Positions 33,325-40,715 of a DNA stretch of 51,728 bases are shown here, one piece after another. The notes under the pieces are model-generated. The model was not told where the DNA came from. It was given only the letters and a program-made list of their open reading frames with translations, and did no database searches. The stretch is taken from positions 1 to 51,728 of the forward strand of contig MWBW01000016.1 in assembly GCA_002069725.1 (NCBI GenBank), read 5' to 3'. The stretch is from Firmicutes bacterium ADurb.Bin248 (GTDB lineage: Bacteria; Bacillota; Clostridia; Christensenellales; CAG-138). Position numbers and translations under genes: made by a program. Numbering within the stretch: the stretch's first letter is position 1; each line of letters begins with the position of its first letter.

Positions 33325-34146
33325 CTAAAAGCCCTTTTGCTTGAGTCCCGATACGATTTCGATATACGCTTCCACGATGTCCGACACGCGTCCGGGCGTT
33401 TTTTTCCTCGAAAGCGGCAGCCTCCGGAAGTCGACCTCGTCGAGGTGGGAGATGCCGCGCCGCCCGGCGGCCCTGAGCACGGTGAAGTTTTCGCCCCATC
33501 GGGCGGATTCGACGCTCACCAGCCCGTCGTTTTCGCCTTCAACAAGGCTGATGACGAAGTTGGCGGCGGCGAGGTTCGCGTCGCTCGCGGGCCCGCGCAT
33601 CAGACACGCGTAACTCTGATAGTATACAGCGGGATGGTCGGGGTTTTCAAGGTTGAAGCGCGCCATATGCCCGGTGGAGAACTCGCGGCAGACCGTGACG
33701 AAATCCGGCTCGCGGTCGCCGAAGGCGCGTATCCAGTTGTTGACGGCGAAAGCCGCGAGGTTGAAAAGCTTTTGCGGGGCCTTGAGGAGCCTGTCCATGG
33801 TCCTCGAGCCGCGGTGCGGCGTGGCGAGGGTCGTGACGCTCGCGATTTTATCGCCCATGCCGAGCGCCGAGGCCGCCATGCGGATCTCGAGCCCGCCCTT
33901 CGAGTGGCCGATCAGGTTGATCTTTTCGGCGCCGGTCTGCGCGAGCACCTCGCGGATGCGTTCGGCGATGCGCGCGGCGTTGGACGCGGTGCTGCCCCAG
34001 CCGTCCTGCATGCCGTAGTGGATCTGCGCGCCGCGCTCGGCGAGCGCCCTGGGTATGCGCCCCCAATAGAGCGGCAGGGCGAGGTCGCGAAAACCCGTGC
34101 CGTGAACGAGCATGATCGGGTATTTCGTTTTGCAGCTTTCGTCCAT
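33325..34146 (-). CDS. Alpha/beta-hydrolase, lipase/esterase-like
   Basis: A 273-residue hydrolase starting at the ATG at 34146 (MDESCKTKYPIMLVHGTGFRD), chosen because its promoter leaves only a 24-nt leader and GAAGG lies just upstream. The oxyanion segment is MLVHGTGFRD near 12, and the nucleophile elbow GHSKGG near 80 holds the catalytic Ser. The acid and His are probably in GENDGLVSVESA near 203 and RRGISHLDEVD near 225, as in triacylglycerol-lipase-like enzymes with ATPHRGS near 108. It has no signal peptide and appears to be cytoplasmic. It is the first gene of a three-gene operon with the acyltransferase-like protein, so it may remove the ester which the latter adds. Confidence 0.82.
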   Translation of the reverse strand: MDESCKTKYPIMLVHGTGFRDLALPLYWGRIPRALAERGAQIHYGMQDGWGSTASNAARIAERIREVLAQTGAEKINLIGHSKGGLEIRMAASALGMGDKIASVTTLATPHRGSRTMDRLLKAPQKLFNLAAFAVNNWIRAFGDREPDFVTVCREFSTGHMARFNLENPDHPAVYYQSYACLMRGPASDANLAAANFVISLVEGENDGLVSVESARWGENFTVLRAAGRRGISHLDEVDFRRLPLSRKKTPGRVSDIVEAYIEIVSGLKQKGF

Positions 34147-34176
34147 GCCGCCTTCGCGCAGACCGTCCATAAAATC

Positions 34177-34204
34177 AGTATAGCAGCGGGAAACGGCTTG
34201 GCAA
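34177..34204 (-). promoter_or_regulatory. Promoter of the hydrolase / acyltransferase / zinc-ribbon operon
   Basis: TTGCCA, 16-bp spacer and TATACT on the minus strand, with the expected start near 34170. Confidence 0.6.
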
Positions 34205-34273
34205 GAAAAAAATCGCGGTTCCGATAAAAAACGGCATTTTTCACTCATTCCGGAACCGGCGGTTTTTCGGCAG

Positions 34274-34304
34274 CCAAAACGGCCCGCTTAACGCGCGGGC
34301 CGTT
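34274..34304 (-). terminator. Terminator of the zinc-ribbon / Ig-like protein gene
   Basis: A perfect 10-bp stem (AACGGCCCGC 34278-34287 with GCGGGCCGTT 34295-34304) and a 7-nt loop; on the minus strand it is followed by TTTTGG. Confidence 0.7.
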
Positions 34305-34332
34305 CCGATTCATTGCCGATTGGCGGTCGGCC

Positions 34333-36267
34333 CTAGTTCGCCTTTTTGAGTATGAACCATGCGTGCATGTACGGCAGGCCGGTTTCCTCGTCGAGCCCGT
34401 ACGGGTCGGCGTAGAGGGAGTAGGTCTTGCCGTCGTTCAGCTCGACCGCGGATATGCCGCTGAAGTAGCAGAAGATGACGTCGCCCTCGCTCGTCTGGAT
34501 GCGCGCGATGATGTAGGGCTTGGTTTGCCGGATTTCCACCACGGTGCCCGAGATCTTATAGGCCTGCTCGTGGTTCGGGTAGTTCTTGATGCGGTCGTAG
34601 TCGATCGCGTGGGAGCCGGAAATATAGGCGTCCTTGTCGGGCTGGTGCTCGAGGTAGAGCGTGGAGGTCTTGGCTGCGTCGCCCTTGGTGGCGGTGATGA
34701 CGACCTCGTACAGGCCGACCTCGGCGGTCTTGATCGTGAAGCTGAACGTGCCCGCGTTCGCGTCCTGCGTGATCGCGCCCTCGAGCTCGACGCCGGATAC
34801 GGATATGGTCGCGCCCTGCTCCATGGTGCCCGCTACGGCCATGGTTGCGTCCTGGCCGTAGCGCTTGACGTCGTCGTTCACGCTGAAGGCCACGTTGCCC
34901 GTCGAAGGCGTGGTGGGATCGGTGGCGGTGCCGTAGGTGACGTTATAGGTCTTGACGGCGCTCATGCAGCCGTCCTTCTGCGCCCTGACTTCGAGCACGA
35001 AAGTGCCTTCTCCGGGCAGCGTGTAGTTGGTGGAGAAGTTGCCCGCCTCGTCCACGGAAACCTGGTTGTCTCCCACGAAGATCGAGGCGGTGTTGTCGTC
35101 CACCGCGCCCGCGACGGCGACCGTCGCCGAATCCACCGTGAAGTCGGCCACGGTCGGCTGGGTCATGGTCAGATTGATGGCGGGCACGTGTATGGCGATG
35201 GGCTCGTCGAACGCAACCTGGGTTTTCTCGCCCTTGGGGCTGACGACGACGATGTCGGGCGTGACGGAGAGCGTATCGGAATCGAGAGGCTCGTCCGGAA
35301 TCCAGATGTTCTCGGGCACGCGCAGCTGCACGGAACCCTTGGACACCGCGGCCTCCTTGACGATGGAACCCGCGGTGAAGCGCACGATATAGTTGTTCTT
35401 GGCGTATACCGTGATCAGGTACGCCGGGTCGCCCGCGTCGGTGGTTCCGGTTTCGACCTTGGGCGCGCGGGTGATGGGATCGCCCTTGAATGTGCAGCTG
35501 ATGAACTTCGAGAAGCTGCCGTCGTAGCGCGTGCTGATCAGTATGAAGCCGAACACCGCGATGAGCAGCACAAGCACGCCCGCCGCCGCGATGAATACCA
35601 GGTTGCGCTTGCCGCCGGACGTATGGGCGCGCGCGCGGCCGTAGCCGCCGTCGTAATCCTCAAAACCGTCCTCCGCCCGCTTTCGGGGCTTCTGGGGCTT
35701 GGGGGCGACGGCCTTGTTCTCCTCGACGGGAGCCATCGCGCCGCCGCGATAGCCCGCGTAGGCTCGTCCGGCCTCGGAAGGCTGCGCTTCGGGCTTGGGC
35801 CTCTCAAAGGCGGGAACCTGCGGGCGGGCCTTGGGCTTTTCGTAAACGGTCTCCGGGGCGAGGGGCCGCGTGCTCTCGTAGGAGGGCTGCTGCGCAATCG
35901 CGGCGTGGACGCGCACGTTGTTGCTGTATTCCTCGTCGGATATAACCGCGGCGGGCTTGAAGCGCTCCTCCTGCCCGGGCAGTCCGGCCTCGGCGGGACG
36001 GGGGTTGAACTTGCGGAAATAGCCCTCGGGGATTTCCTCCTCGGTGACGGTATTCGCGTCGAACTCGGGCTTGGGCCATTGGGGCGCGCGCACGAAGCCC
36101 CACGCGGGGGGCGTTTCCCCGGTCGCGGCGACATAGGATGCGTAGCCCGCGCTCCTGGAAGCGCCGCCTCTGCCGCCCGCTTCTTCGTCAGGCGTAAGCG
36201 GAGCCGCGCAGACCTCGCAATACTCGAGATAATCCTCGTTCTGCGCGCCGCAATTCTTGCATATCAT
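34333..36267 (-). CDS. Zinc-ribbon, single-pass protein with extracellular Ig-like domains
   Basis: This 644-residue protein starts at the ATG at 36267 with AGGAGG 8 nt upstream. It has an N-terminal zinc ribbon (CKNCGAQNEDYLEYCEVC, 3-20), a long Pro/Glu/Lys-rich cytoplasmic region, a basic stretch, one membrane helix near 223-243 (NLVFIAAAGVLVLLIAVFGF), and a large outside part with about three Ig/bacterial-adhesin-like beta domains (SATVAVAGAVDDNTASIFVG near 380; ATMAVAGTMEQGATISVSGV near 480) and a C-terminal beta domain. Such proteins are common in Clostridia with no assigned role. It could sense or bind wall polymer. It is divergent from a lipoprotein gene. Confidence 0.8.
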   Translation of the reverse strand: MICKNCGAQNEDYLEYCEVCAAPLTPDEEAGGRGGASRSAGYASYVAATGETPPAWGFVRAPQWPKPEFDANTVTEEEIPEGYFRKFNPRPAEAGLPGQEERFKPAAVISDEEYSNNVRVHAAIAQQPSYESTRPLAPETVYEKPKARPQVPAFERPKPEAQPSEAGRAYAGYRGGAMAPVEENKAVAPKPQKPRKRAEDGFEDYDGGYGRARAHTSGGKRNLVFIAAAGVLVLLIAVFGFILISTRYDGSFSKFISCTFKGDPITRAPKVETGTTDAGDPAYLITVYAKNNYIVRFTAGSIVKEAAVSKGSVQLRVPENIWIPDEPLDSDTLSVTPDIVVVSPKGEKTQVAFDEPIAIHVPAINLTMTQPTVADFTVDSATVAVAGAVDDNTASIFVGDNQVSVDEAGNFSTNYTLPGEGTFVLEVRAQKDGCMSAVKTYNVTYGTATDPTTPSTGNVAFSVNDDVKRYGQDATMAVAGTMEQGATISVSGVELEGAITQDANAGTFSFTIKTAEVGLYEVVITATKGDAAKTSTLYLEHQPDKDAYISGSHAIDYDRIKNYPNHEQAYKISGTVVEIRQTKPYIIARIQTSEGDVIFCYFSGISAVELNDGKTYSLYADPYGLDEETGLPYMHAWFILKKAN

Positions 36268-36303
36268 GAAAAATTCCTCCTGAATGGGATTCATATCCAC
36301 ATG

Positions 36304-36331
36304 ATTATATCAAATATGAAAAAACCTGCAA
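36304..36331 (-). promoter_or_regulatory. Promoter of the zinc-ribbon / Ig-like protein gene
   Basis: TTGCAG, 16-bp spacer and a perfect TATAAT on the minus strand, about 37 nt upstream of the start codon. Confidence 0.65.
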
Positions 36332-36393
36332 AGTCCTTTCCAATCCAATTTTGAAAACAATGTATGAAATAGCGCCCCGCGCCCCGCAGACGC

Positions 36394-36422
36394 TTACAAT
36401 GGCGGCGCGGCTGTGCTATAAT
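36394..36422 (+). promoter_or_regulatory. Promoter of the beta-propeller lipoprotein gene
   Basis: TTACAA, 17-bp spacer and a perfect TATAAT; the start codon lies 28 nt downstream. Confidence 0.7.
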
Positions 36423-36449
36423 GAATCGAAATTTCCGAGGAGATCAGCT

Positions 36450-38387
36450 ATGCGTAGAATCCTTGCCGCGGCGTCGATGCTGCTGATGCTTTCGCTGACG
36501 CTTGGCGGCTGCAAAAATGGAGAGACCGTTTCGCCGGGCGAAGCGACGCAGGACCTGGCCGGCTTTTCCATCGAAGGCTCCGCCTCGGGCGGAGGCACCG
36601 TCAGGAACGCGAACCTCAGCCTGCTCGAGATGCGCGACGAAAACGGGGATACCGTCGTCACCCTCGACTTCGTGTCCGACAGCACGCTTTCGGGCGAGGG
36701 CACGCAGAGGGATGTCGTCAACCCGCCCAAGTACAAGGTCTATACGCTGGGCAAGCCCTTCCGGCTCGTGATCGAGTTCGAATCGCTCGCCTACTGGGAC
36801 TATGAGCGCGCCTTCGACCCCGATTCGTCGGAGCTCGTGCAGGGCGTGTTCAACTATTCGCCCGCGCAGGGCGGCGTGTTCCGGCTCTATATGCAGCTCG
36901 CGCGCGAGTCGGCCTTTATGGTGACAAACGAGGACAGCGTCGTTACGGTGACGCTGCGCCCGATCCGCAAAGCCGCCCCCACGCCGCAGGCGACCGGGAC
37001 GGGCGGCGCGGTGGACATACTCGAGGATGAAGCCGCGCCCGCCGGTTTTGCCTACTACGTGCTCGCCAACGCGTACCGCGACTATTGCTCGGGCCTGATC
37101 GCGGCGCGGGAGATGACGCCCGTGCTCGCCTCCGACGGCGCGAACATACTGCTCATCTCCGAGGCGTTCGCCACGAAAAACGCCGCCGAGGCGCTGATGC
37201 AGGGCATACTCGGCCGCGAAGCGGGCGCGGTTCCCGCCAACTGGGAGGTCGTTTTGCTCGCGGACGGCAAGCTGCCCTCCTACAGCGAGGAGATGGACTA
37301 TCTCGCGGCCTACGACGTGGCCTCCGCGCGGCAAAACGGCGAGCCGGTCAAGCTCGACGTCGCGATACCCGACGGGCTCTTCCTCGCGATGACGCCCGGC
37401 AACGACGGCCTGCTGTACACGAGGCGCGTGGCCGAATACGAGGCGGGCGGCGGCGCGAACGAATACGAGCTGCTCTATGTGCTGCCCGTCGGCGGGGAAG
37501 CGCGCAAGCTGATCGATTTCGAGTTCCAGAGGATCGAGTCCGCCCGGTATTCGCCGGATGGGCGCAAGCTCGCCGTGCTCGAGCGCAGCGGCGAGAGCGC
37601 GCACCTTTATGTGTTCGACGTGGACTCGCGCGACCTTCTGACCGATCTCTCCTCGATGGGCTTCGGCGATACGGTCAGCGCCTACTGCTGGGACGGCATG
37701 GGCGGGCGCATCTTCTCCATAGGCGGCGCGGGCGAAATTGCCGTCAACCAGTACGACTTCAACGTGCCCAGCGAGAGCAAGCGCTACTCCGCGGTCGATA
37801 AAAAGGGCGTGGACGAAACGAGCCTCGCGTTCCGAGACGGCGAGGTATACTTCTGCGAGACCACGCTCGAGCGCGGCGCCCAGATGTTCCGCATCAAGCC
37901 GGAGGGAGGGCTCAGGCGGCTCTACCTCGCCGCGGACGCCTTCGCCTTCTCGCAGGACGAGCGCTATCTCGCCTATACCCACAATAAGACCGACTTTACC
38001 TCCGGCACGGCGGCGCCCGAGGCGGGTTCCGCCTTTGCCGTGGTCGATCTGCAAACGGGCGAGGTACGCGGCATCGAGGCGGAGTTCAGCGTGTTCACCT
38101 TCCTCTGGTCGGCCGACGCGAAGAAGCTGTTCTACTTCGAGAACATGCTCTCGGGCAACGCGGGCGAGGGCGAGGGCGCGGACGCGGCGTCGCCCGGCGG
38201 GGACCCGTACCCCTACCGGCTCTGGGTCTACGACATGGAAACGGGAACGAGCCGCGTTGTGGCGGATCTGACGACCACGAACATCGGCATGTCGGCCTCC
38301 GGCGCGCTCGTCTACGTCTGCTACACCGACGCGGAAACCCTCGGCGACGTGGTGCGCGCGACCTATGCGCTTAAAACCGACGGCTGA
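36450..38387 (+). CDS. Lipoprotein with AMIN-like and beta-propeller-like domains
   Basis: A 645-residue predicted lipoprotein; the ATG at 36450 follows GAGGAG. The lipobox is LGGC (Cys near residue 22) after a hydrophobic segment (MRRILAAASMLLMLSLTLGG). Residues 40-175 look like an AMIN-type domain (YKVYTLGKPFRLVIEFESLA), the fold that binds peptidoglycan or secreted amidases. A Ser/Ala-rich domain near 205-290 follows. From about 345 there are TolB/WD40-like blades (SARYSPDGRKLAVLERSGES; DERYLAYTHNKTDF). It probably works at the cell surface, possibly with the wall amidase encoded 2 kb away. Not an enzyme by any visible motif. Confidence 0.8.
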   Translation: MRRILAAASMLLMLSLTLGGCKNGETVSPGEATQDLAGFSIEGSASGGGTVRNANLSLLEMRDENGDTVVTLDFVSDSTLSGEGTQRDVVNPPKYKVYTLGKPFRLVIEFESLAYWDYERAFDPDSSELVQGVFNYSPAQGGVFRLYMQLARESAFMVTNEDSVVTVTLRPIRKAAPTPQATGTGGAVDILEDEAAPAGFAYYVLANAYRDYCSGLIAAREMTPVLASDGANILLISEAFATKNAAEALMQGILGREAGAVPANWEVVLLADGKLPSYSEEMDYLAAYDVASARQNGEPVKLDVAIPDGLFLAMTPGNDGLLYTRRVAEYEAGGGANEYELLYVLPVGGEARKLIDFEFQRIESARYSPDGRKLAVLERSGESAHLYVFDVDSRDLLTDLSSMGFGDTVSAYCWDGMGGRIFSIGGAGEIAVNQYDFNVPSESKRYSAVDKKGVDETSLAFRDGEVYFCETTLERGAQMFRIKPEGGLRRLYLAADAFAFSQDERYLAYTHNKTDFTSGTAAPEAGSAFAVVDLQTGEVRGIEAEFSVFTFLWSADAKKLFYFENMLSGNAGEGEGADAASPGGDPYPYRLWVYDMETGTSRVVADLTTTNIGMSASGALVYVCYTDAETLGDVVRATYALKTDG

Positions 38388-38401
38388 ACGCGTTCCGGCT
38401 C

Positions 38402-38430
38402 TGGACAGAACAAGGAAAATCGTGTAAAAT
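38402..38430 (+). promoter_or_regulatory. folT promoter
   Basis: TGGACA, 17-bp spacer and TAAAAT, with transcription expected to start about 5 nt before the riboswitch. Confidence 0.65.
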
Positions 38431-38440
38431 CCATATTGAC

Positions 38441-38562
38441 TACGCAGAGTAGGGCGCTGTGCGCGTCCCCGGAGACGGGGAGCAGTGCCGCCGGAACGGG
38501 GAGTTGTCCGGCGGACGAATAACCCAAGGTTTGCGGTTCAACGCCCGATTCCCGCTGCTGCA
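38441..38562 (+). promoter_or_regulatory. Tetrahydrofolate (THF) riboswitch
   Basis: The leader upstream of folT carries the conserved blocks of the THF riboswitch in order: GCAGAGTAGG at the 5' end, AGTGCCGCCGGAACGGGGAG, a GTTGTCCGGCGGACGAA stem-loop, GGTTTGCGGT, and the closing CCCGCTGCTGC that pairs with the 5' GCAG. An extra GC-rich hairpin (GTCCCCGGAGACGGGGA, 38465-38481) is inserted near the 5' side. Class and position before a folate transporter gene fit well. Confidence 0.88.
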
Positions 38563-38572
38563 TAAAGGACGA

Positions 38573-38618
38573 CGGCTTCCTCTATGCGGTAATAGGGCCG
38601 CGTGAAGGAGGCTTTTTT
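38573..38618 (+). terminator. Expression platform: terminator that also hides the folT ribosome site
   Basis: GCTTCCT (38575-38581) pairs with AGGAGGC (38606-38612), with an inner GCGG/CCGC stem, followed by six T residues ending two bases before the start codon. The right arm contains the Shine-Dalgarno AAGGAGG, so one hairpin could control both transcription and translation. Confidence 0.7.
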
Positions 38619-38620
38619 CT

Positions 38621-39343
38621 ATGAAACGCAAGCTAGTGAGAGCACTTGCCGTCGCGCTGTGCGCGGCGATTCCCTGCGCGCTGTACGCGTACTTCAACCA
38701 GAGGTATACGCTCGAGGCCGCGTCGCCCGACTACCTCGTGATGGCCGGCATATTCCTGCCGTGGATGGGTATCATCGGGCTGCTGCTGCGCCTTTGGCAG
38801 GACGCCGGGGAGCGCGTCTGGACGCGGGACAAGACGCGGCGGCTCGTCGTGTGCGCGCTTCTGACCGCGCTCGCCGTGGTGCTCAGCGGGCTGAGCCTCC
38901 CGCAGTTTCCGTTTGGCATCTATTCGCTCAAGCTCAGCTTCGGCGTGTTGCCGGTCATTCTCTCGGGCGTGCTGTTCGGGCCGGCTTACGGGGCGATGGT
39001 CGGCGGCCTTACGGATTTTTTGCAGGCGCTGATCTTCCCCAAGGGGCCGTACGTGCCCTTCTTCACGGTCATCGGCACGCTCTTCGGGCTGATCCCCGGC
39101 TTGTTCTTCGCGAGGGGGCAGGAGGCGAAGTTCCCGCGCGTGCTGCTCGCCGTGGCCGTCGGGCAGGCGATCGCGAGCGTGGGGCTCAATTCGCTGCTGC
39201 TCAGCTGGCTCTATTCGATTCCCTGGGAAACCTTCATACTGCGCGTGATCAACCAGGCGGTGATGATACCCATATACGCCGTGCTCGTGTATTACTGCGT
39301 CAGGCTCCTCAAACGGGCGGGCGTCGGCGGGAAGAGGTTATAG
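38621..39343 (+). CDS. folT: Folate ECF transporter S component, with an extra N-terminal membrane segment
   Basis: This 240-residue membrane protein is the folate-binding S component of an energy-coupling-factor transporter. The core (from about 70) reads RLVVCALLTALAVVLSGLSL, then SLKLSFGVLPVILSGVLFGP, AYGAMVGGLTDFLQALIFPK and PYVPFFTVIGTLFGLIPGLF, as in FolT. Usual family members are about 170-190 residues; here about 65 residues with two further hydrophobic segments and a charged linker (ERVWTRDKTRR) precede the core. The THF riboswitch upstream supports folate as ligand. The shared EcfA/A'/T module is not in the window. Confidence 0.9.
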   Translation: MKRKLVRALAVALCAAIPCALYAYFNQRYTLEAASPDYLVMAGIFLPWMGIIGLLLRLWQDAGERVWTRDKTRRLVVCALLTALAVVLSGLSLPQFPFGIYSLKLSFGVLPVILSGVLFGPAYGAMVGGLTDFLQALIFPKGPYVPFFTVIGTLFGLIPGLFFARGQEAKFPRVLLAVAVGQAIASVGLNSLLLSWLYSIPWETFILRVINQAVMIPIYAVLVYYCVRLLKRAGVGGKRL

Positions 39344-39403
39344 AAACCGTTAAAAATGCGCATACTTGCCTGTGATACCAAATAAGGTTATGGGAGGCAG
39401 AGT

Positions 39404-39598
39404 ATGGCAATCGCAAGGCTTAACGCGGCGCAGTCCGCGCAGCATGAGGATGTCGCCGCGGCGCTCGCGCGCTGGAAGGCGTCTATGGAATATTACCAGA
39501 ACGTCAAGGACCCGGACCTGATCGAGTTTGCGATCTACGACATGGAGGCCGCCCGGAGGAAGTATGTGTTCCTCCTCAAGCGGAGCAAAGAGGCATAA
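39404..39598 (+). CDS. DUF2508 (YaaL-like) protein
   Basis: A 64-residue acidic/helical protein (MAIARLNAAQSAQHEDVAAA). Its second half, ASMEYYQNVKDPDLIEFAIY then DMEAARRKYVFLLK, matches the DUF2508/YaaL family. In Bacillus, yaaL lies between recR and bofA; here it directly precedes bofA by 39 nt. GGGAGG precedes the start. The function is unknown. Confidence 0.85.
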   Translation: MAIARLNAAQSAQHEDVAAALARWKASMEYYQNVKDPDLIEFAIYDMEAARRKYVFLLKRSKEA

Positions 39599-39617
39599 AA
39601 AAAGCCCGCGTCGGGCG
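39597..39617 (-). terminator. Minus-strand terminator beyond bofA
   Basis: GCCCG-ACG-CGGGC on the minus strand followed by seven T residues. No minus-strand gene ends here; the nearest upstream one is the lipoprotein gene ending at 39885. A transcript stopping here would run antisense through the whole of bofA. Confidence 0.5.
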
Positions 39618-39637
39618 AATTTTGCGGAGGATGGACC

Positions 39638-39910
39638 ATGGTGGGTTTTTCGGCTGTGCTGCTCAACATCGCCGCGTTCGGCATAGGCATACTCGCGCTC
39701 TGGCTGATCTGCAAGCTGTTGAAGCTCTCGCTCAAGATCATCTGGAAGCTCGTCGTCAACGCGCTACTCGGCGCGTTGATCCTGATCGTGTTCAACCTCA
39801 TCGGCGGCCTGTTCGGCCTGACGCTGCCCATCACGTTCCTCTCCGCGCTCGTGGCGGGCGTGTTCGGCGTGCCGGGCGTCATCGTCATGGCGCTGCTGTC
39901 GCTTCTGTAA
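39638..39910 (+). CDS. bofA: Pro-sigma-K processing inhibitor BofA family protein
   Basis: A 90-residue, very hydrophobic membrane protein. The conserved C-terminal part NALLGALILIVFNLIGGLFG then LTLPITFLSALVAGVFGVPG matches BofA, which restrains the SpoIVFB protease and so sigma-K activation during sporulation. GGAGG lies 7 nt upstream. Pairing with DUF2508 is conserved in Firmicutes. The last 26 nt overlap the convergent lipoprotein gene. Confidence 0.9.
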   Translation: MVGFSAVLLNIAAFGIGILALWLICKLLKLSLKIIWKLVVNALLGALILIVFNLIGGLFGLTLPITFLSALVAGVFGVPGVIVMALLSLL

Positions 39911-40715
39911 CGGCCCCGGCGGGCCCGAGCGAGAGCGTTTCGCCGGCAAGGCGCGCGACGATGCCGCCCGCGGAGAATTCGATCGCGCCGCCCGAGATGG
40001 AAAAAATCGAGATCACGCCGTTTTCCTCGACCGTGGAGGTCCAGCCCTCCGCGGTTTTTTCTATGGCGCAGACCCGCTCGGCGAGGAACACGGGCTCCTC
40101 GTACGGGGCGGGCGTCGCGCTGGGGTCGAGCGAGCCGGCCTGGCCTCCGTCCGTTTTCGCCTCGTATTCGCCGGTGCTGAAATCGACGCGCGCTTCGGGG
40201 CGGAACGTTCCCATGAGGATGTCTCCGCCGCTGTAGTTGAAGGTGAACGCGTATGCGCCGTCCTGCGCGGGGCTCATGCCGCCCGAACCCTCGGCGGCGC
40301 CGCTGACCGTGCCGGAATAGCCGCGCCCGTCGGCGGAGGCGAACAGGCGGCAAACGCTCGCGCCGATGCCGGAGAGCGCGACGAGGTGCGCGCTCAGCGC
40401 GAGGGAGAGCGCGAGCGCGTCCGCCGAATTGCGCCCGTAGAGGGCGCGTGAAAGCGCGAGGGAGCAAGAGCGGCTCCCTCCGGCGAAATCGCGGTAAAAA
40501 TCATAGAGGGGGTTGACGGAAAAAGGCGTCGCCGATACCTCGGGCGCGGGGGAAGGGGAGGGCGTCGGCGTTGCGGAAACGGCGGGCTTCGGCGTGGAAA
40601 ACAGCCCGGCGAGCCCGTCCGCGCGCGCGCATCCGCTCGTCAGCGGTATGGCGCAGCCCATGAGCAGCGCGAGCGCGCGCGCTGCGACGCGGCGCGGCGC
40701 GCGGGGGCGCGTCAT
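39885..40715 (-). CDS. Hypothetical secreted lipoprotein
   Basis: A 276-residue protein with an Arg-rich N terminus, a hydrophobic segment and a probable lipobox (TSGC, Cys near residue 29), then a Pro/Thr/Ser linker (TPTPSPSPAPEVSATP) and an alpha/beta domain with FTFNYSGGDILMGTFRPEAR and FLAERVCAIEKTAEGWTSTV. I do not recognise the family. Its start overlaps the stop of the amidase gene by ATGA, so the two are co-translated and likely act together at the wall. Confidence 0.75.
   Translation of the reverse strand: MTRPRAPRRVAARALALLMGCAIPLTSGCARADGLAGLFSTPKPAVSATPTPSPSPAPEVSATPFSVNPLYDFYRDFAGGSRSCSLALSRALYGRNSADALALSLALSAHLVALSGIGASVCRLFASADGRGYSGTVSGAAEGSGGMSPAQDGAYAFTFNYSGGDILMGTFRPEARVDFSTGEYEAKTDGGQAGSLDPSATPAPYEEPVFLAERVCAIEKTAEGWTSTVEENGVISIFSISGGAIEFSAGGIVARLAGETLSLGPAGAVTEATAAP

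Noticed and set aside
34363..36354. 663-codon plus-strand frame opposite the zinc-ribbon / Ig-like gene
   Set aside because: The minus-strand gene has a ribosome site, promoter, terminator and zinc ribbon; the plus-strand frame has none.
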